DNA of 57,694 nucleotides from Sporisorium sorghi (GCA_023212695.1 JALCCG010000133.1:1-57694); one strand, 5' to 3'. Shown: positions 37,009 through 47,272, counted from the stretch's first letter. A program made the numbers and translations. Notes: generated from the letters alone by a model not told the origin.

Positions 37009-40000
37009 CTAGTCTCGATAGTACTCGAACTGGAACTGGCTGCGCGGTTGTGCCGGCTGGGGCTGTGCGTACGGATGCGCGTACTGCCTCGGCATCGGCA
37101 GAGGCGGTGGAGGTGCGTGCTGGGGGCGACGCAGCCTTGACTGGGGTGCGAACTGTGCTGGTTGCGGGGCGTACACTTGTCCGTACTGCTGCGGTCGCTG
37201 CTGGTAGTGAAGCTGAGGATGGGGCGGACCGCCCATGGCGGGCACGTACGCTTGCTGCTGCTGTTCCGCGCCCCTGTAAGCGTCAACGTTGGATCGCCGG
37301 AGCGAGTCGTAGTACCCTCTCAAGGGTGCGCTGGGGGGTTGCGCCGAGGCACGCACAGCTTGACGCGGGACGATGCTTCCCACTTCGAACGTCGTTGTCG
37401 CTGTTGTCGAAGACCCTCGTGTTTGTGCAGAGGACGCGGCGGCACTCACGCGTCGTTCCCCCGCAGGAGGAGGAGCAGCAGCAGCAGCGGGTGGTCGGTC
37501 GTCAACGACAGCGCTCCGCCCGGCGACGTATGGATCTTCGCCCCCGCCCACGCCACCGCGCACTCCGGCGAAGCGAGACGGCGCGGGCAGGACCAACTTA
37601 CCTTCTACACGCCTTGAGGACGCGCTTTCGAGCAGGATCGATTTAGGCTGCTGCTGCTGTTTCGCGTCGAGCGCGGGGCGTGTTGCTTCCCGCTGCTGCT
37701 GCTGCTTTGCGGAAAGAGCTTCAGCCTCGGCCTTTTCCTGCGCCGCTTTGGCCTGCGCAAGACTCATCCCGCCGACCGTGATGACGTTCTTGCCCTTGGG
37801 CAGCTGGATCGGCGCCTCGACCGGAGACGGCTCGGTTGAAGACGGTTTTGCAGGCCGGCTCGACCGGTTGGCCCACTTGAGCGTGCCGCCCTCGTTGGCT
37901 TCGCTTACTTGTTGCTGCCTTGAGGTCGCGCTGTGCTCCACCTGAACGGGTGCGGATGCGTTGGCCGGTGCTGCATCGCCTTCTTTTCCGTATGGATAGC
38001 GAGCGGGTGACAGAGGTGACGGTAGCACCAGGTTGAACAGCTTGCCCTTAGGCCCTACGGCGGGTGGCAGCGTCTTGGCCGCCGCCGTTGGCTCTGCTGC
38101 AGCGTCGACCTCTTCGACAACAGGCTGCTCGATGAGCGCACCTGACCGCGTAGTCGTCGAAGTGACCCGGCTGACACTAGCCTGCTTGGACGACGCGGCG
38201 AACGACGACGCTCTCGGTGCCACCGTCGGCCGCGATGTCGCAGGCACAGCTCGAATCGTCGCACCCGCCGTCGTGTCTCCTCTTCGCGCCGACGACGACA
38301 AAGTGGACCCCTGCAGCTCCCGCACCTCGTCTCGACTGAGCGAGCTGAACGAATCGCGCGACGATTGGATCAGCCGCGACAGCGGCGAGTCCACGTGCGG
38401 GCTGATGAGCGACGACGACGACGGAGAAGTGGTGCTGTCCAGGCTCGTCTCTCCCTTTGTATCTGCGCGGTGCTGGCCGTGTGTATCGATCGAGAGCGCC
38501 GGCGGGCTCGGCAGCGGTCGCGGCGCTGCTGTAGTGTCGACACGCTGTTGTTGCGGCTGAGGGGTGTTTTCAATTCCCCAAGATCCCGCTGCCACCTGTC
38601 GCATTACGGCTGGCTGTGCAGTGTCGGCAAGCGGCTCCCGCTCGTCGGCCTCTTCCATCCCGGCAACGGAAGGCTCGTGACTGCCCGCATACGATACACG
38701 GTCCCAGTAGTTGCGCCACCAGCCGGTACCTTGGCCATCGGGAGTGCGCGGCTGTGCATCGGCACCGTACGCTTCGCCGGGTCGCAGGCAGCCGTCGGCG
38801 GCGCTGACGCTTGTGCGTTGCTGCTGTTGCTGCGGTTGCGGGTCGTGTTGTTGCGTGCTGTTGTTCCAGCCGAACCAGGAGGCGATGGCGAAGGCGCCTA
38901 CGCCAGGTGCTGTTCTTGAGCTGTGTCGCGCGTGCGCCGCTGCTTGGTTGCCCGTTTGCACTGCATCGGCATCGGCGTCCACCTGTTTGTACGTCAGCGA
39001 GGGAACGTTGGCGAGCTGGACAGTCGGAGCGTGGTACTGCGTCAGCTCGGGGTGCTTGTCGTCGCCGTCCTTGCCTGGCGAATCTAGCGCACGGAAAGTC
39101 CTGTCCGGGCTCGGGCTCGAGGCAGACTGGTGGATGAGAGCAGCGCGCTCGTACCTCTCGTCCTCGTACCCGTAGTCGTGGTCTTGCACGCCGACGATCG
39201 ACTGGTCCACATTTTGCAAATCGAGCTCGGCGACGAGCCTCTGCAGCTCAGCCGCACGCTGGGCGTGCGAGTCGCGCACCGGCGGCTCACCTGGCGATGG
39301 CTGCACCACCTTGCTGCCCTGACGCGCGGCAGATGCCTTGGCTGGGCTAGGCAGCGAGGTGTACTTATCATCGTCGTGCGCGTCGTGCGGGTTCTTCCAG
39401 AACGTCGGCAAGTTGGCCTTTTCGATATCGATCTCCATCTCGAGGTTGGCAGTGCGATGCTTGCCGAACGCATTGAGCAGGTGCTCGTGGCGCTGTGCAC
39501 GCAGGTCTTCAGCCAGCGTGTAGTTGCTCCCCTTGGACCGAGCAGCGACGTAGCGCGTGCTCTCCTTCATCTCGTAGAACCAGTCGCGGAAGTCGAGCGA
39601 GTCGAGCAGCGCCCTACCGCGCATCGTAGTGCGCCCTCGATCCTCTGGCCGATACGGCAGATAGCTAAACGCCTTGATATGGATAAACCCGAACAAGAGC
39701 ATCCAGAAGCACTGGAGGAGCGCGTTGATGCCGGCCTGGATCTGCTCTGCGGTGAAATACTCGGTTTCCTTGATGGCGCCGAAGCTGACGAGGAACGAGA
39801 GCAGCGTGTCCTGCCAGAAGGTGAGGAAGACGATGGTCTTGATCGAGAGGAACTTGAGCACGGGCTTGTAGGGGTCGACGAGCTTGCGCACAGGCATGTA
39901 GAGCTGGATAAGGCAGTACATGGCCACGGTCACCGAGATGCTGATCAGCAGGGCACACCATACATGCGCGAACCAGGGCATCCAGCTGTGCAGACAGTAG

Positions 40001-40554
40001 TACCCAAAGTACTGCGTGCCGACGGCGACAAACGTGCACAGCGGCCGGACGATGGCGTACTGCAGCACGCTGATCTTCATAAGCCACAGGAAATGCAGCC
40101 CTTCAGGGCGATACTTGGAGCGTGCCAGGGGCCAGACCCAAAAGCGATCGCCTAGGTCAATATTGCGAAAGACGGCATGCTGTTCCGCCCTGGTATCGCC
40201 CGTGTACGCCAGGATGAGGTAGAAGAACGACGTGACCAGCACGGCCTCGTAGCAGTCCCGAATCGTCTGGTAGTACAGCGCCTGCTCGTAGAACAGGTAC
40301 GAGGCAAACGACACAATCGCATAGATGGGCACCATGACGAGCAGACGCACAATGTGACGCTGCTGCTGCGGACACGTGTAGTAGGTGAGGTGCTTCCAGA
40401 TGAGCCAGGAGGACGAGATGGTGGCGATGAGCGCCATGATGCCGCACACGAGCCAGCCGACGTCGTGCGCCTTGAAGTCGATCTGGCCGTTGGCGAAGAA
40501 GGGTTTGGGGTCGCTGGGTTTGTCCGGGATGGTGGGGCACGTCATGTTGACCAT
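37009..40554 (-). CDS. TMEM184/DUF300 (organic solute transporter alpha-like) membrane protein with a long cytosolic tail
   Basis: An 1181-residue protein. The first about 330 residues form the Solute_trans_a/TMEM184 domain with about seven hydrophobic segments. Diagnostic blocks are RHIVRLLVMVPIYAIVSFAS, YEAVLVTSFFYLILAYTGD, QYAIVRPLCTFVAVGTQYFG, FLSIKTIVFLTFWQDTLLSFL and ALLQCFWMLLFGFIHIKAFS. Family members lie in endomembranes or the plasma membrane; yeast and plant relatives are linked to vacuole membrane organisation. The remaining 850 residues are a disordered Ser/Pro/Gln-rich tail ending in a Pro/Gln/Tyr-rich stretch, unusually long for the family. An in-frame stop lies just upstream of the first ATG. 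No intron is seen. Confidence 0.85.
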   Translation of the reverse strand: MVNMTCPTIPDKPSDPKPFFANGQIDFKAHDVGWLVCGIMALIATISSSWLIWKHLTYYTCPQQQRHIVRLLVMVPIYAIVSFASYLFYEQALYYQTIRDCYEAVLVTSFFYLILAYTGDTRAEQHAVFRNIDLGDRFWVWPLARSKYRPEGLHFLWLMKISVLQYAIVRPLCTFVAVGTQYFGYYCLHSWMPWFAHVWCALLISISVTVAMYCLIQLYMPVRKLVDPYKPVLKFLSIKTIVFLTFWQDTLLSFLVSFGAIKETEYFTAEQIQAGINALLQCFWMLLFGFIHIKAFSYLPYRPEDRGRTTMRGRALLDSLDFRDWFYEMKESTRYVAARSKGSNYTLAEDLRAQRHEHLLNAFGKHRTANLEMEIDIEKANLPTFWKNPHDAHDDDKYTSLPSPAKASAARQGSKVVQPSPGEPPVRDSHAQRAAELQRLVAELDLQNVDQSIVGVQDHDYGYEDERYERAALIHQSASSPSPDRTFRALDSPGKDGDDKHPELTQYHAPTVQLANVPSLTYKQVDADADAVQTGNQAAAHARHSSRTAPGVGAFAIASWFGWNNSTQQHDPQPQQQQQRTSVSAADGCLRPGEAYGADAQPRTPDGQGTGWWRNYWDRVSYAGSHEPSVAGMEEADEREPLADTAQPAVMRQVAAGSWGIENTPQPQQQRVDTTAAPRPLPSPPALSIDTHGQHRADTKGETSLDSTTSPSSSSLISPHVDSPLSRLIQSSRDSFSSLSRDEVRELQGSTLSSSARRGDTTAGATIRAVPATSRPTVAPRASSFAASSKQASVSRVTSTTTRSGALIEQPVVEEVDAAAEPTAAAKTLPPAVGPKGKLFNLVLPSPLSPARYPYGKEGDAAPANASAPVQVEHSATSRQQQVSEANEGGTLKWANRSSRPAKPSSTEPSPVEAPIQLPKGKNVITVGGMSLAQAKAAQEKAEAEALSAKQQQQREATRPALDAKQQQQPKSILLESASSRRVEGKLVLPAPSRFAGVRGGVGGGEDPYVAGRSAVVDDRPPAAAAAPPPAGERRVSAAASSAQTRGSSTTATTTFEVGSIVPRQAVRASAQPPSAPLRGYYDSLRRSNVDAYRGAEQQQQAYVPAMGGPPHPQLHYQQRPQQYGQVYAPQPAQFAPQSRLRRPQHAPPPPLPMPRQYAHPYAQPQPAQPRSQFQFEYYRD

Positions 40555-40577
40555 GTTGGGCCACTGGGTGAGGGCTG

Positions 40578-41237
40578 CTAGGGCAGCGGCCTACTCGTCG
40601 ACGGAGCTCCAGGTACGGGCTGAGTGGACGACGGTCGAAGGTGAGGATTGCTGGCGTAGATCAAGCAGAAAGGCGGCGCCGAATGGTCGAAGCCGGCGAG
40701 CGCGGCCCAGTGGCCAACGGTGTCAATGAAAAGAGTCGAGACTAGTAGGAAGAGTTGGATAGGCGAAACATGGTGTCGAGTGTATCTGAGCCGGTGAGAA
40801 TCAAGATAGCAAATGCCAAGATGACGGTGATGTCGATGACCAGATGGTCTGTAGGAATGGCAAGCAGCAAAGGTGTGACAGTGGAGAGAGAGAGAGAGAG
40901 AGAGACACCGAAAACACAGTCGGACCTGCCAAGACCTGATCCAGCTGTCAGAAAGTCTAGCAAAGGCAGGACACTGCGCAACCGAAGGAAGATAGGAGCT
41001 CGATGGGAAGCTTGTCTCACTCAACTCTAACCTCAACCGCACAGTGCACAATGCACGCGAGAACAGACGCCTCCGCAATGCATGATGCTCCATGATGACC
41101 GTTCGCAGCTGCTCCTCCTCTGTCCCCGCAGAAACTCTCACCGCGAAGCTGGGTCCTTGCACACCACACTTCTTCAGATATTTCTCTCCAATCAACCCAT
41201 CAACCCACTGCTCGAGAGAGGTAGGTGCTGCATCCAC
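40578..41237 (-). other. Possible small gene for a membrane protein, structure unresolved
   Basis: An ATG at 41237 opens a frame starting MDAAPTSLEQWVDGLIGEKY that looks coding, with a possible donor (GCG|GTGAGA) soon after. Downstream, behind a (CT)n tract and a good acceptor (CATTCCTACAG|AC at about 40850), another frame encodes a hydrophobic helix (VIDITVILAFAILILTG). A third frame then carries FIDTVGHWAALAGF with GC-rich third positions. No single set of GT-AG introns that I tried joins them cleanly. It may be a two- or three-exon gene, or one with a one-base sequence error. No family recognised. Confidence 0.3.
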
Positions 41238-41333
41238 AGGAGGGCCGTGCCATGATGATGATGATGATGATGATGATGGGCGGAGAGCGAAAAGAGCGTG
41301 GACATCAAGTCAACTTTTGTCCAACTTTTGTCC

Positions 41334-41336
<3 letters not shown>

Positions 41337-41377
<41 letters not shown>
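41337..41377. repeat. T41 homopolymer preceded by an 11-base direct repeat
   Basis: Forty-one consecutive T, entered through two full copies and one partial copy of caacttttgtc starting at about 41311. The run resembles the other long A/T tracts in the window but is the longest. Its length is likely approximate. Confidence 0.85.
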
Positions 41378-41378
<1 letters not shown>

Positions 41379-42280
41379 GACGTTGTTCAGGGTCCAATTT
41401 CAAAAAGCCCCTGTTGCGATTTGTATTTGCGATTTGCGATTTGATTGATACAAAGCTTGACAGCTTGCCACGCTGCAGATTTTGTATTCTGACAGGGGCA
41501 AAGCGCAGCAAGCGAGGTTTTCGAGCAAAGTCTGTCAAGAAGAAAGCAAAAACGGCCTAACAAATTTGCAAAAAAAAAAATAAAAAAAAATAAAAATCAA
41601 AATCGAATTTTGCACGCCAAGTGTCTGAGCTGCTCGATGTAACAGCAAACCATTTTATGGCATCGGCGATCTACCTACTTACTGTAGGTGATGACGGCAG
41701 GACAACGTGCGACGCTCACTGCCGTAGTCTCAGATGCCAATCGCACACCATCGTTGCTAACTTGAAACAAATAAAGTTTGAATTTTTCTGTTTGCCACAG
41801 CGTAAACAGCTTGATGATGCACACCAACGGCGACTCGAAGCACACGTCTGGGAACAATTCTTTTCTTCGATCTACAGTAGTCGGCTGTCGGCCTTTGAGT
41901 GCTCTCTGTCAGAGCAGGACCCTGGCCGTTCATTTTATTTACCCTTTGAGCTTGAAGTGCAGATGCGGCCAAATCCGGCGAAAGGAAAACACTGACCGCC
42001 TTGCCACTCGGTCGACTACGCGCAAACATCCTCGCCACCAGCAACGACCCCCTCTGCTCATCAGCATCCGAGAGTCCCGTCGTCGTCTGTTTCGTGTGGC
42101 GTAGAACGGCATGCTGAGGGCAGTGGCCAGAAGAGGGGGGTGCACCCTGGAAATCCTCATCCCACGTTTGACGCGTCCGTGCACGGAGCAGCGTTTTTTG
42201 AAATCAAATTTTTTCCTTCTCCAAGATTTTCCCAGCTGCGGGGGGCGATCTGTATGAACAAAAGAAAGAAAAAAAGGGAG

Positions 42281-42306
42281 AAAAAAAAAAAAAAAAAAAA
42301 AAAAAA
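42281..42306. repeat. A26 homopolymer
   Basis: Twenty-six A within a purine-rich stretch of the gene-poor region. No coding context. Confidence 0.85.
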
Positions 42307-43601
42307 GTGTCGGTTAGAACTCGCTTGTCACCCAACACAATGCCACCTGCACCAAGCGAGCCAGCCTAAAAACTGCAAGCGACCAGTCGGGGGGGTTTTT
42401 TTTTGTTTTTTTTTTGTTCATTTGTTCCCGATATGAGTTTTGCAGGTTTCGGGGCATTCAAAACAGCCGGCCTCGGTCTATTTGTCTGTAAGCGAGTGAT
42501 CGAAAAGCTCGCTCAATGCTGACAATGCTGTGAGAGTCAACACCTTTTGCAAGAAGCTCAAAGTTGACAAAAGCGCAAACAGAAAACAGAAAAAGTCGAG
42601 GTCTCGCTGCACGTCTGTCGCGCGGCTGCACTTGTCAAAATCAACTGCCACCCTTCTCTGTATGCTTTGTGCCTGACCTTTTTCTTTCTCAATCAAGAAG
42701 AAAGAGACACGGGAAGAATCAGCCTTCTACCGACCTCGTGAGAGAAGCCCCAGAGTGGCGCAAAGTGTCGAGTGGCTTTGAACGCTGGATCGGTGTTCTA
42801 CACGGTTGCTGCTTCCAAGCCGTACAACCGCATCGAGAGCACAAAGAGCATTACGAGATCGAGCCTTTGTGACCACCCCCCTCTTTACTCTCTGATCGAA
42901 CCTCGGCGGGGGCAAAAGCGGAGGTCGATATGCGTTGACAAGGCAACCGAGCAGTTGAGAGAGGCAGGGCGGCCGTCTCGAGCAACGATTTTTTTAGAAA
43001 AGAAATCTGCGCGGTCAATCGCCTCGACCCTTTTTCCTTTTTTTTTTTTTTTTTTGGTTTTGCCAAACGAAAGAGCAAGGAAAAGACGGCAGCAGCCAAT
43101 CCCAATTGTGCGATGTGTGGTGCCTTGTGCTGCTCGTCAAGCTGGCTGGGCCTCCCATTCTGAGACAGACCCATTCCTTGCCACTCCCTCTGTGTTGGTT
43201 GTGCTTCCTCTCGTCTCGGCTCGATCTCCTCCCTGCGTGTTTGCTTGCTTTGCGAGAGCCTCGTCCCCCCCGCTCTCGAACCTCGTCTTTCCAGAGTGGG
43301 CCCCTTCATCAGCAGCACAACCCTTGCCGGCTATCCACCCACAAACACACACACAGCTTGTACCAACACATCCAGAGCCGGTCTCTTGGCCCTCGTTCCC
43401 CCACTTGTACCCATAAACACTAACCGACTCGCTTCATCCTCTTCCCCCTCCTCCTCACCACCATCGTTCATATCCTACACCACATCCTTTACCTCTCTTC
43501 CCTCCCATCTCGTCCTCGTCCTTTCCCTTTCCCTTTCCCCTCATCCCGGTTTCGGTCTCTGGACATCGTCTACATTGGATCTCTGCTCAGTCTTTATCCT
43601 T

Positions 43602-43613
43602 CCCCCCCCCCCC
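43602..43613. repeat. C12 homopolymer just before the GMC oxidoreductase start
   Basis: Twelve C end about 20 bases before the ATG at 43633, at the end of a long pyrimidine-rich leader. Such runs are prone to length change. Being in the leader it does not affect the frame. Confidence 0.8.
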
Positions 43614-43632
43614 GGCCACTTTGAACATCACA

Positions 43633-45549
43633 ATGAAGACCACCACGCTCATTGCCGCCGCCGCCGCCACCCTGGCCGGTGTCGTGGCTGCCAACCCCGT
43701 TCCTTGGACCAGGAACAGCCCTCGTAGCGAGCTCGCCGCTCGCATGGCTGAGAGCTCGCACATCGCCGCCCGCTCCATCTCGAGCGACCCCGCCGCCTTC
43801 TCGTCCAAGCAGTACGACTACCTCATCGTCGGTGCCGGTACCGCCGGTCTCGCCCTCGCCGCCCGCCTCTCCGAAGGTGGCAAGTACAACGTCGGTGTCC
43901 TCGAGGCCGGCGGCAACGGTTTCGGCGTCGCCATCATCGACACGCCTGGTCAGTTTGGTGCTGATTTGGGCACCGTGTACGACTGGAACTACACCACCGT
44001 GGCGCAGAACGGCGTGCCTTCGAGCGGCTGGCCTCGTGGCAAGGTGCTTGGTGGCTCGTCGGCGCTCAACTTTTTGGTGTGGGATCGCTCGTCTCGCTAC
44101 GAGATTGACGCCTGGGAGCAGCTCGGCAACCCTGGCTGGAACTGGAACAACCTCTACGCTGCCATGAAGAAGTCGGAGCACTTCCACGCTCCCAGCCAGC
44201 AGAACGCTGACTTGCTCGGTGTCAAGCCCGTCGTTTCGGACTACGGCACGTCGGGCCCCGTCCAGGTCGCCTTCCCCAACTACATTTCCCAGCAGGTTCG
44301 CCGCTGGATCCCTGCGCTGCTCGCGCTCGGCATTCCCAAGAACGACCAGCCTCTGGCCGGTGAGAATGTCGGTGTCTCGCAGCAGCCTTCGGACATCGAC
44401 CCCAACGACTACACGCGTTCCTACTCGGCTCCCGCCTACCTCTTCCCCAACCAGGCGCGCAGCAACCTCGACGTGCTCACCAACGCCCTCGTCTCCAAGG
44501 TCAACTTTGACTCGAGCTGCGGCAGCAACTGGGCCACCGGTGTCACCTTCACCAGCAACGGCCAGACGTACACTGTCAACGCCACCAAGGAGGTGATTCT
44601 CTCGGGTGGTACCGTCAACACGCCCCAGATCCTCGAGCTGTCCGGTATCGGCTCCAAGGACGTTCTGAGCAAGGCGGGTGTCAAGGTGCTCTACGAGAAC
44701 GCCAATGTGGGCGAGAACCTGCAGGACCACACGTACTCTGCGACTGTCTACAAGCTCAAGCCTGGCTTCCAGACGCTCGACTCGCTGCGATCCAACGCCA
44801 CGTTGGCTGCCGAGCAGGCTGCAGCGTACAAGGCGAACCAGACGTCGATCTTGACCGAGACGGTGCCTTCGATCTCGTACGTCTCGCTGGCGCGCCTCGT
44901 GGGTCAGCAGCGTGCGGCGGCCATGATCGCCGAGGTGTCCAAGTACGTCGCAAGCGTGCGTGCTCCGTACAAGCAGACGCTGATCAAGCAGCTCGAGTTC
45001 CTCACCGCCTACCCGGACAAGGTCGGACAGATGGAGCTCATCGGCATCGACGGCTACTTTGCCGGCACCGGCGTGCCCAAGCCCGACGAGACGTACTTGA
45101 CCATCCTCGCTGCCAACCAGCACGCCTTTGCACGCGGTAGCATCCACATCCAGTCCAACGACCCTGCCAAGTACCCGCTCATCGACCCAAGGTACTTCAG
45201 CGTGCCGTTCGACCTGGAGATCGCTTCGGCGGGCACCAACTACACGCGCAACATCGGTTTGGGCAAGACGTACAGCGACATGGTCCTCGGCGAGTACTGG
45301 CCCGGCAACGTCGACACTACCAACTACACCAAGACCACCTCGGTGACCGAGTACCACCCGATCGGAACTGCGTCCATGCTCCCGCGCAGCCAGGGCGGCG
45401 TCGTCGACTCGAGCTTGAAGGTGTACGGTACGCGCAACCTGCGTGTGGTGGACGCCTCGATCATCCCGCTGCACGTCGCGGCTCATATCCAGGCGACTAT
45501 CTACGGTGTTGCCGAGTACGGTGCCCAGATCATCAAGAGCCAGGCCTGA
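43633..45549 (+). CDS. Secreted GMC oxidoreductase (FAD, glucose/aryl-alcohol oxidase family, AA3)
   Basis: A 638-residue protein. MKTTTLIAAAAATLAGVVAA is a clear signal peptide, followed by a short propeptide-like stretch to about residue 55. The FAD-binding fold starts with YDYLIVGAGTAGLALAARLSE. GMC signatures follow: GWPRGKVLGGSSALNFLVW, SGGTVNTPQILELSGIG and VGENLQDH. Both active-site histidines are present near the end, in EYHPIGTASMLPR and PLHVAAHIQATIYGVAEYGA. Several N-x-T/S sites suggest glycosylation. Secreted relatives oxidise alcohols, aryl alcohols or sugars and make hydrogen peroxide during plant cell wall attack; the substrate is not predictable. No intron is seen. The 2.4 kb upstream region suggests elaborate regulation. 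Confidence 0.92.
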   Translation: MKTTTLIAAAAATLAGVVAANPVPWTRNSPRSELAARMAESSHIAARSISSDPAAFSSKQYDYLIVGAGTAGLALAARLSEGGKYNVGVLEAGGNGFGVAIIDTPGQFGADLGTVYDWNYTTVAQNGVPSSGWPRGKVLGGSSALNFLVWDRSSRYEIDAWEQLGNPGWNWNNLYAAMKKSEHFHAPSQQNADLLGVKPVVSDYGTSGPVQVAFPNYISQQVRRWIPALLALGIPKNDQPLAGENVGVSQQPSDIDPNDYTRSYSAPAYLFPNQARSNLDVLTNALVSKVNFDSSCGSNWATGVTFTSNGQTYTVNATKEVILSGGTVNTPQILELSGIGSKDVLSKAGVKVLYENANVGENLQDHTYSATVYKLKPGFQTLDSLRSNATLAAEQAAAYKANQTSILTETVPSISYVSLARLVGQQRAAAMIAEVSKYVASVRAPYKQTLIKQLEFLTAYPDKVGQMELIGIDGYFAGTGVPKPDETYLTILAANQHAFARGSIHIQSNDPAKYPLIDPRYFSVPFDLEIASAGTNYTRNIGLGKTYSDMVLGEYWPGNVDTTNYTKTTSVTEYHPIGTASMLPRSQGGVVDSSLKVYGTRNLRVVDASIIPLHVAAHIQATIYGVAEYGAQIIKSQA

Positions 45550-46094
45550 GCAGGTTTCTTTCTACACACACAAAACCCTCTTGAACGGCTTGCTTGAATC
45601 GAGGGCCGCAAGTGCTGCATCGTCCTAGGAAAGGTCCCCCCTCTCTATCATCCAATTGCTCCTTCGTTTTCGCCATACGCTTACATCTTTCGCTCTTTAG
45701 CATTCACGATTTGCCCTGCTCTGTCTCGTCTCCTTTTTCATGTCCCACTGCGATGATAGATTTGGGTTATATAACGCCTTTTTGAAATGCCATCTGCAAA
45801 GCGCTTGGATGCAGTCCTGTTTTTGCGCACGATCGATGCTGAGCGAGTGCAAGTGCGTGTGTCTATGCTAAACAAGGTTGATTGCAGTATGCTCGAATGA
45901 TGCACGATGGCGGGCAAGAGCGGGAGAAGCGGGATGGCAGTTCTGAAACTGTGGCGCCTTTCGAGGCGCTCCAAAAGCACCATGGTCGCCGGTGGAATTC
46001 TCTAAACGCACGACCCTCGCACATCTTTGCTTCTCACCATCATCGACTCGTAGACTTGCTCCTACTCAACACCTGCGCAGGGTCGACTTGCACG
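45550..46094. other. Intergenic region between the GMC oxidoreductase and DUF3605 genes
   Basis: About 545 bases with no supported gene. A palindromic TTATATAA lies at 45767-45774, about 320 bases before the DUF3605 start; it could be a TATA box for a long leader or a 3'-end signal of the upstream gene. Confidence 0.4.
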
Positions 46095-47177
46095 ATGGCA
46101 GACAGCACCACCACCACCACCACCACCACCACCACCACCACCTCCCCTCCAACACCGGTCAGCGGCGATCCACTGGTCGCACTCCACCTTCCCTCGTACA
46201 TCGACGATCGCGCACCGGGGAGCTACTTCCCCAACCCACCCGCTGATGGCCCGTCGCCGTTCATGACGTGGGAGTACGTCATCCGCGTTCTCTCGCACGG
46301 CGATCTGGACCAGCTCTTCCGCGATCCCGTTTGCGATGCCGCCTACCGCGCGTTTGCGCCCTCTGTGCGAGCCCAGTACGATGGGCTGGAGAACTACATC
46401 CGCACCGTACGGCTCGGGTGGCCTGCCGAGCAGCACACGGGGCCCGTGGGGCCCAACATGCTCGACCGACCCGCGAAGGATCCGCTGTCGATCCTGGGCG
46501 GCGCTGCGTCCGGGGTGAGCACGCCGAACGGGACCAGGCTGCCTGTGGAGGCGGTCAAGGAGACGTGGCCGGAAAAGGTGCTGCCGCATCCGCTGCACAC
46601 GGGCATTGTGCTGAGGCACTTTGTCCACGATGCTGGCAGGGACGGAGACGGGGGCGAGAGTTTGGTGAAGACGATTCCGAACGATTGGCCGTACGGCATC
46701 CCAGCGGGGAGCACGCACTGGGTGGTCTGGTCGAAGCTGCCCATCCTGCACCCGTCACTCTTCTCCACACCCGATACACCGTTCGACGAGCCGCTCAGGG
46801 AGGAGCTGTACAACTGCGTCACCGGCGACGGCATCCGCGGCTTCACGGGTTTCATCCCGCGCGATCATCCAACGCATCCCTCGTGGCTGCTTGGAGCAAG
46901 AGTAGTCGAGACCCTGGGCTCGTATTCCCAGTCCAAGCTCGCGCAGCAGGAGCAACATGGTGCAGGGAAAGCGATGCTGTCGAACCAGCTGATCAGCCAG
47001 GCGCACGCTTGGGCTTCGAGGCATGTGACGAGGTACATCGAAGCCCAGTGGCCCACGGACAGGCTTGTCACGGCGTGGTTCTGCAACCCTCCCAACCTGC
47101 GCACTGTACCTGGGTTGAGTCACTTCCATGTCATTGTCAGAGAACGGGCTGCGACGCCGGACGCTGGGTCGAGCTAG
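46095..47177 (+). CDS. DUF3605 protein, N-acetylglucosamine-induced protein 1 type
   Basis: A 360-residue protein with no signal peptide. The start at 46095 is followed by a run of thirteen Thr coded by an (ACC)n microsatellite. The DUF3605 pattern is present in order: MTWEYVIRVLSHGDLDQLFR, NDWPYGIPAGSTHWVVWSKL, then TAWFCNPPNLRTVPGLSHFH and HVIVRE at the end. Fungal members were first noted as induced by N-acetylglucosamine; biochemical activity is unknown. An insert of about 60 residues separates the first two blocks. The frame is open further upstream, but those residues resemble translated leader. No intron is seen. Confidence 0.82.
   Translation: MADSTTTTTTTTTTTTSPPTPVSGDPLVALHLPSYIDDRAPGSYFPNPPADGPSPFMTWEYVIRVLSHGDLDQLFRDPVCDAAYRAFAPSVRAQYDGLENYIRTVRLGWPAEQHTGPVGPNMLDRPAKDPLSILGGAASGVSTPNGTRLPVEAVKETWPEKVLPHPLHTGIVLRHFVHDAGRDGDGGESLVKTIPNDWPYGIPAGSTHWVVWSKLPILHPSLFSTPDTPFDEPLREELYNCVTGDGIRGFTGFIPRDHPTHPSWLLGARVVETLGSYSQSKLAQQEQHGAGKAMLSNQLISQAHAWASRHVTRYIEAQWPTDRLVTAWFCNPPNLRTVPGLSHFHVIVRERAATPDAGSS
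46107..46142 (+). repeat. (ACC)n microsatellite coding poly-Thr
   Basis: About twelve ACC units near the start of the DUF3605 protein. Length variation would change only the number of threonines. Confidence 0.85.
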
Positions 47178-47272
47178 CACCTCTGTCCCTCTCACACACC
47201 GATAACACTTGGGCACCACGTAGACGAGATTCATATACAAGAAAGGGTTTTTGGGTATTGCAATCTACACAT

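Larger units (their letters stand above)
41238..43632. other. 2.4 kb gene-poor region upstream of the secreted GMC oxidoreductase
   Basis: The longest stretch without a supported gene. It contains a (GAT)n run (about 41253-41277), a short direct repeat of caacttttgtc ending in T41, A/T-rich sequence near 41560-41610, an A26 run (42281-42306), T runs near 42407-42420 and 43040-43057, and a long CT-rich leader ending in C12 just before the ATG. Short ORFs on both strands lack domains. A long promoter or a non-coding transcript is possible; neither is shown by sequence. Confidence 0.4.

Noticed and set aside
39130..40155. 341-codon plus-strand ORF opposite the TMEM184-like gene
   Set aside because: Shadow of the transmembrane-coding region; no signal or domain of its own.
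43594..45486. 630-codon minus-strand ORF opposite the GMC oxidoreductase
   Set aside because: Antisense shadow of a complete enzyme with all its motifs; composition is typical of such shadows.
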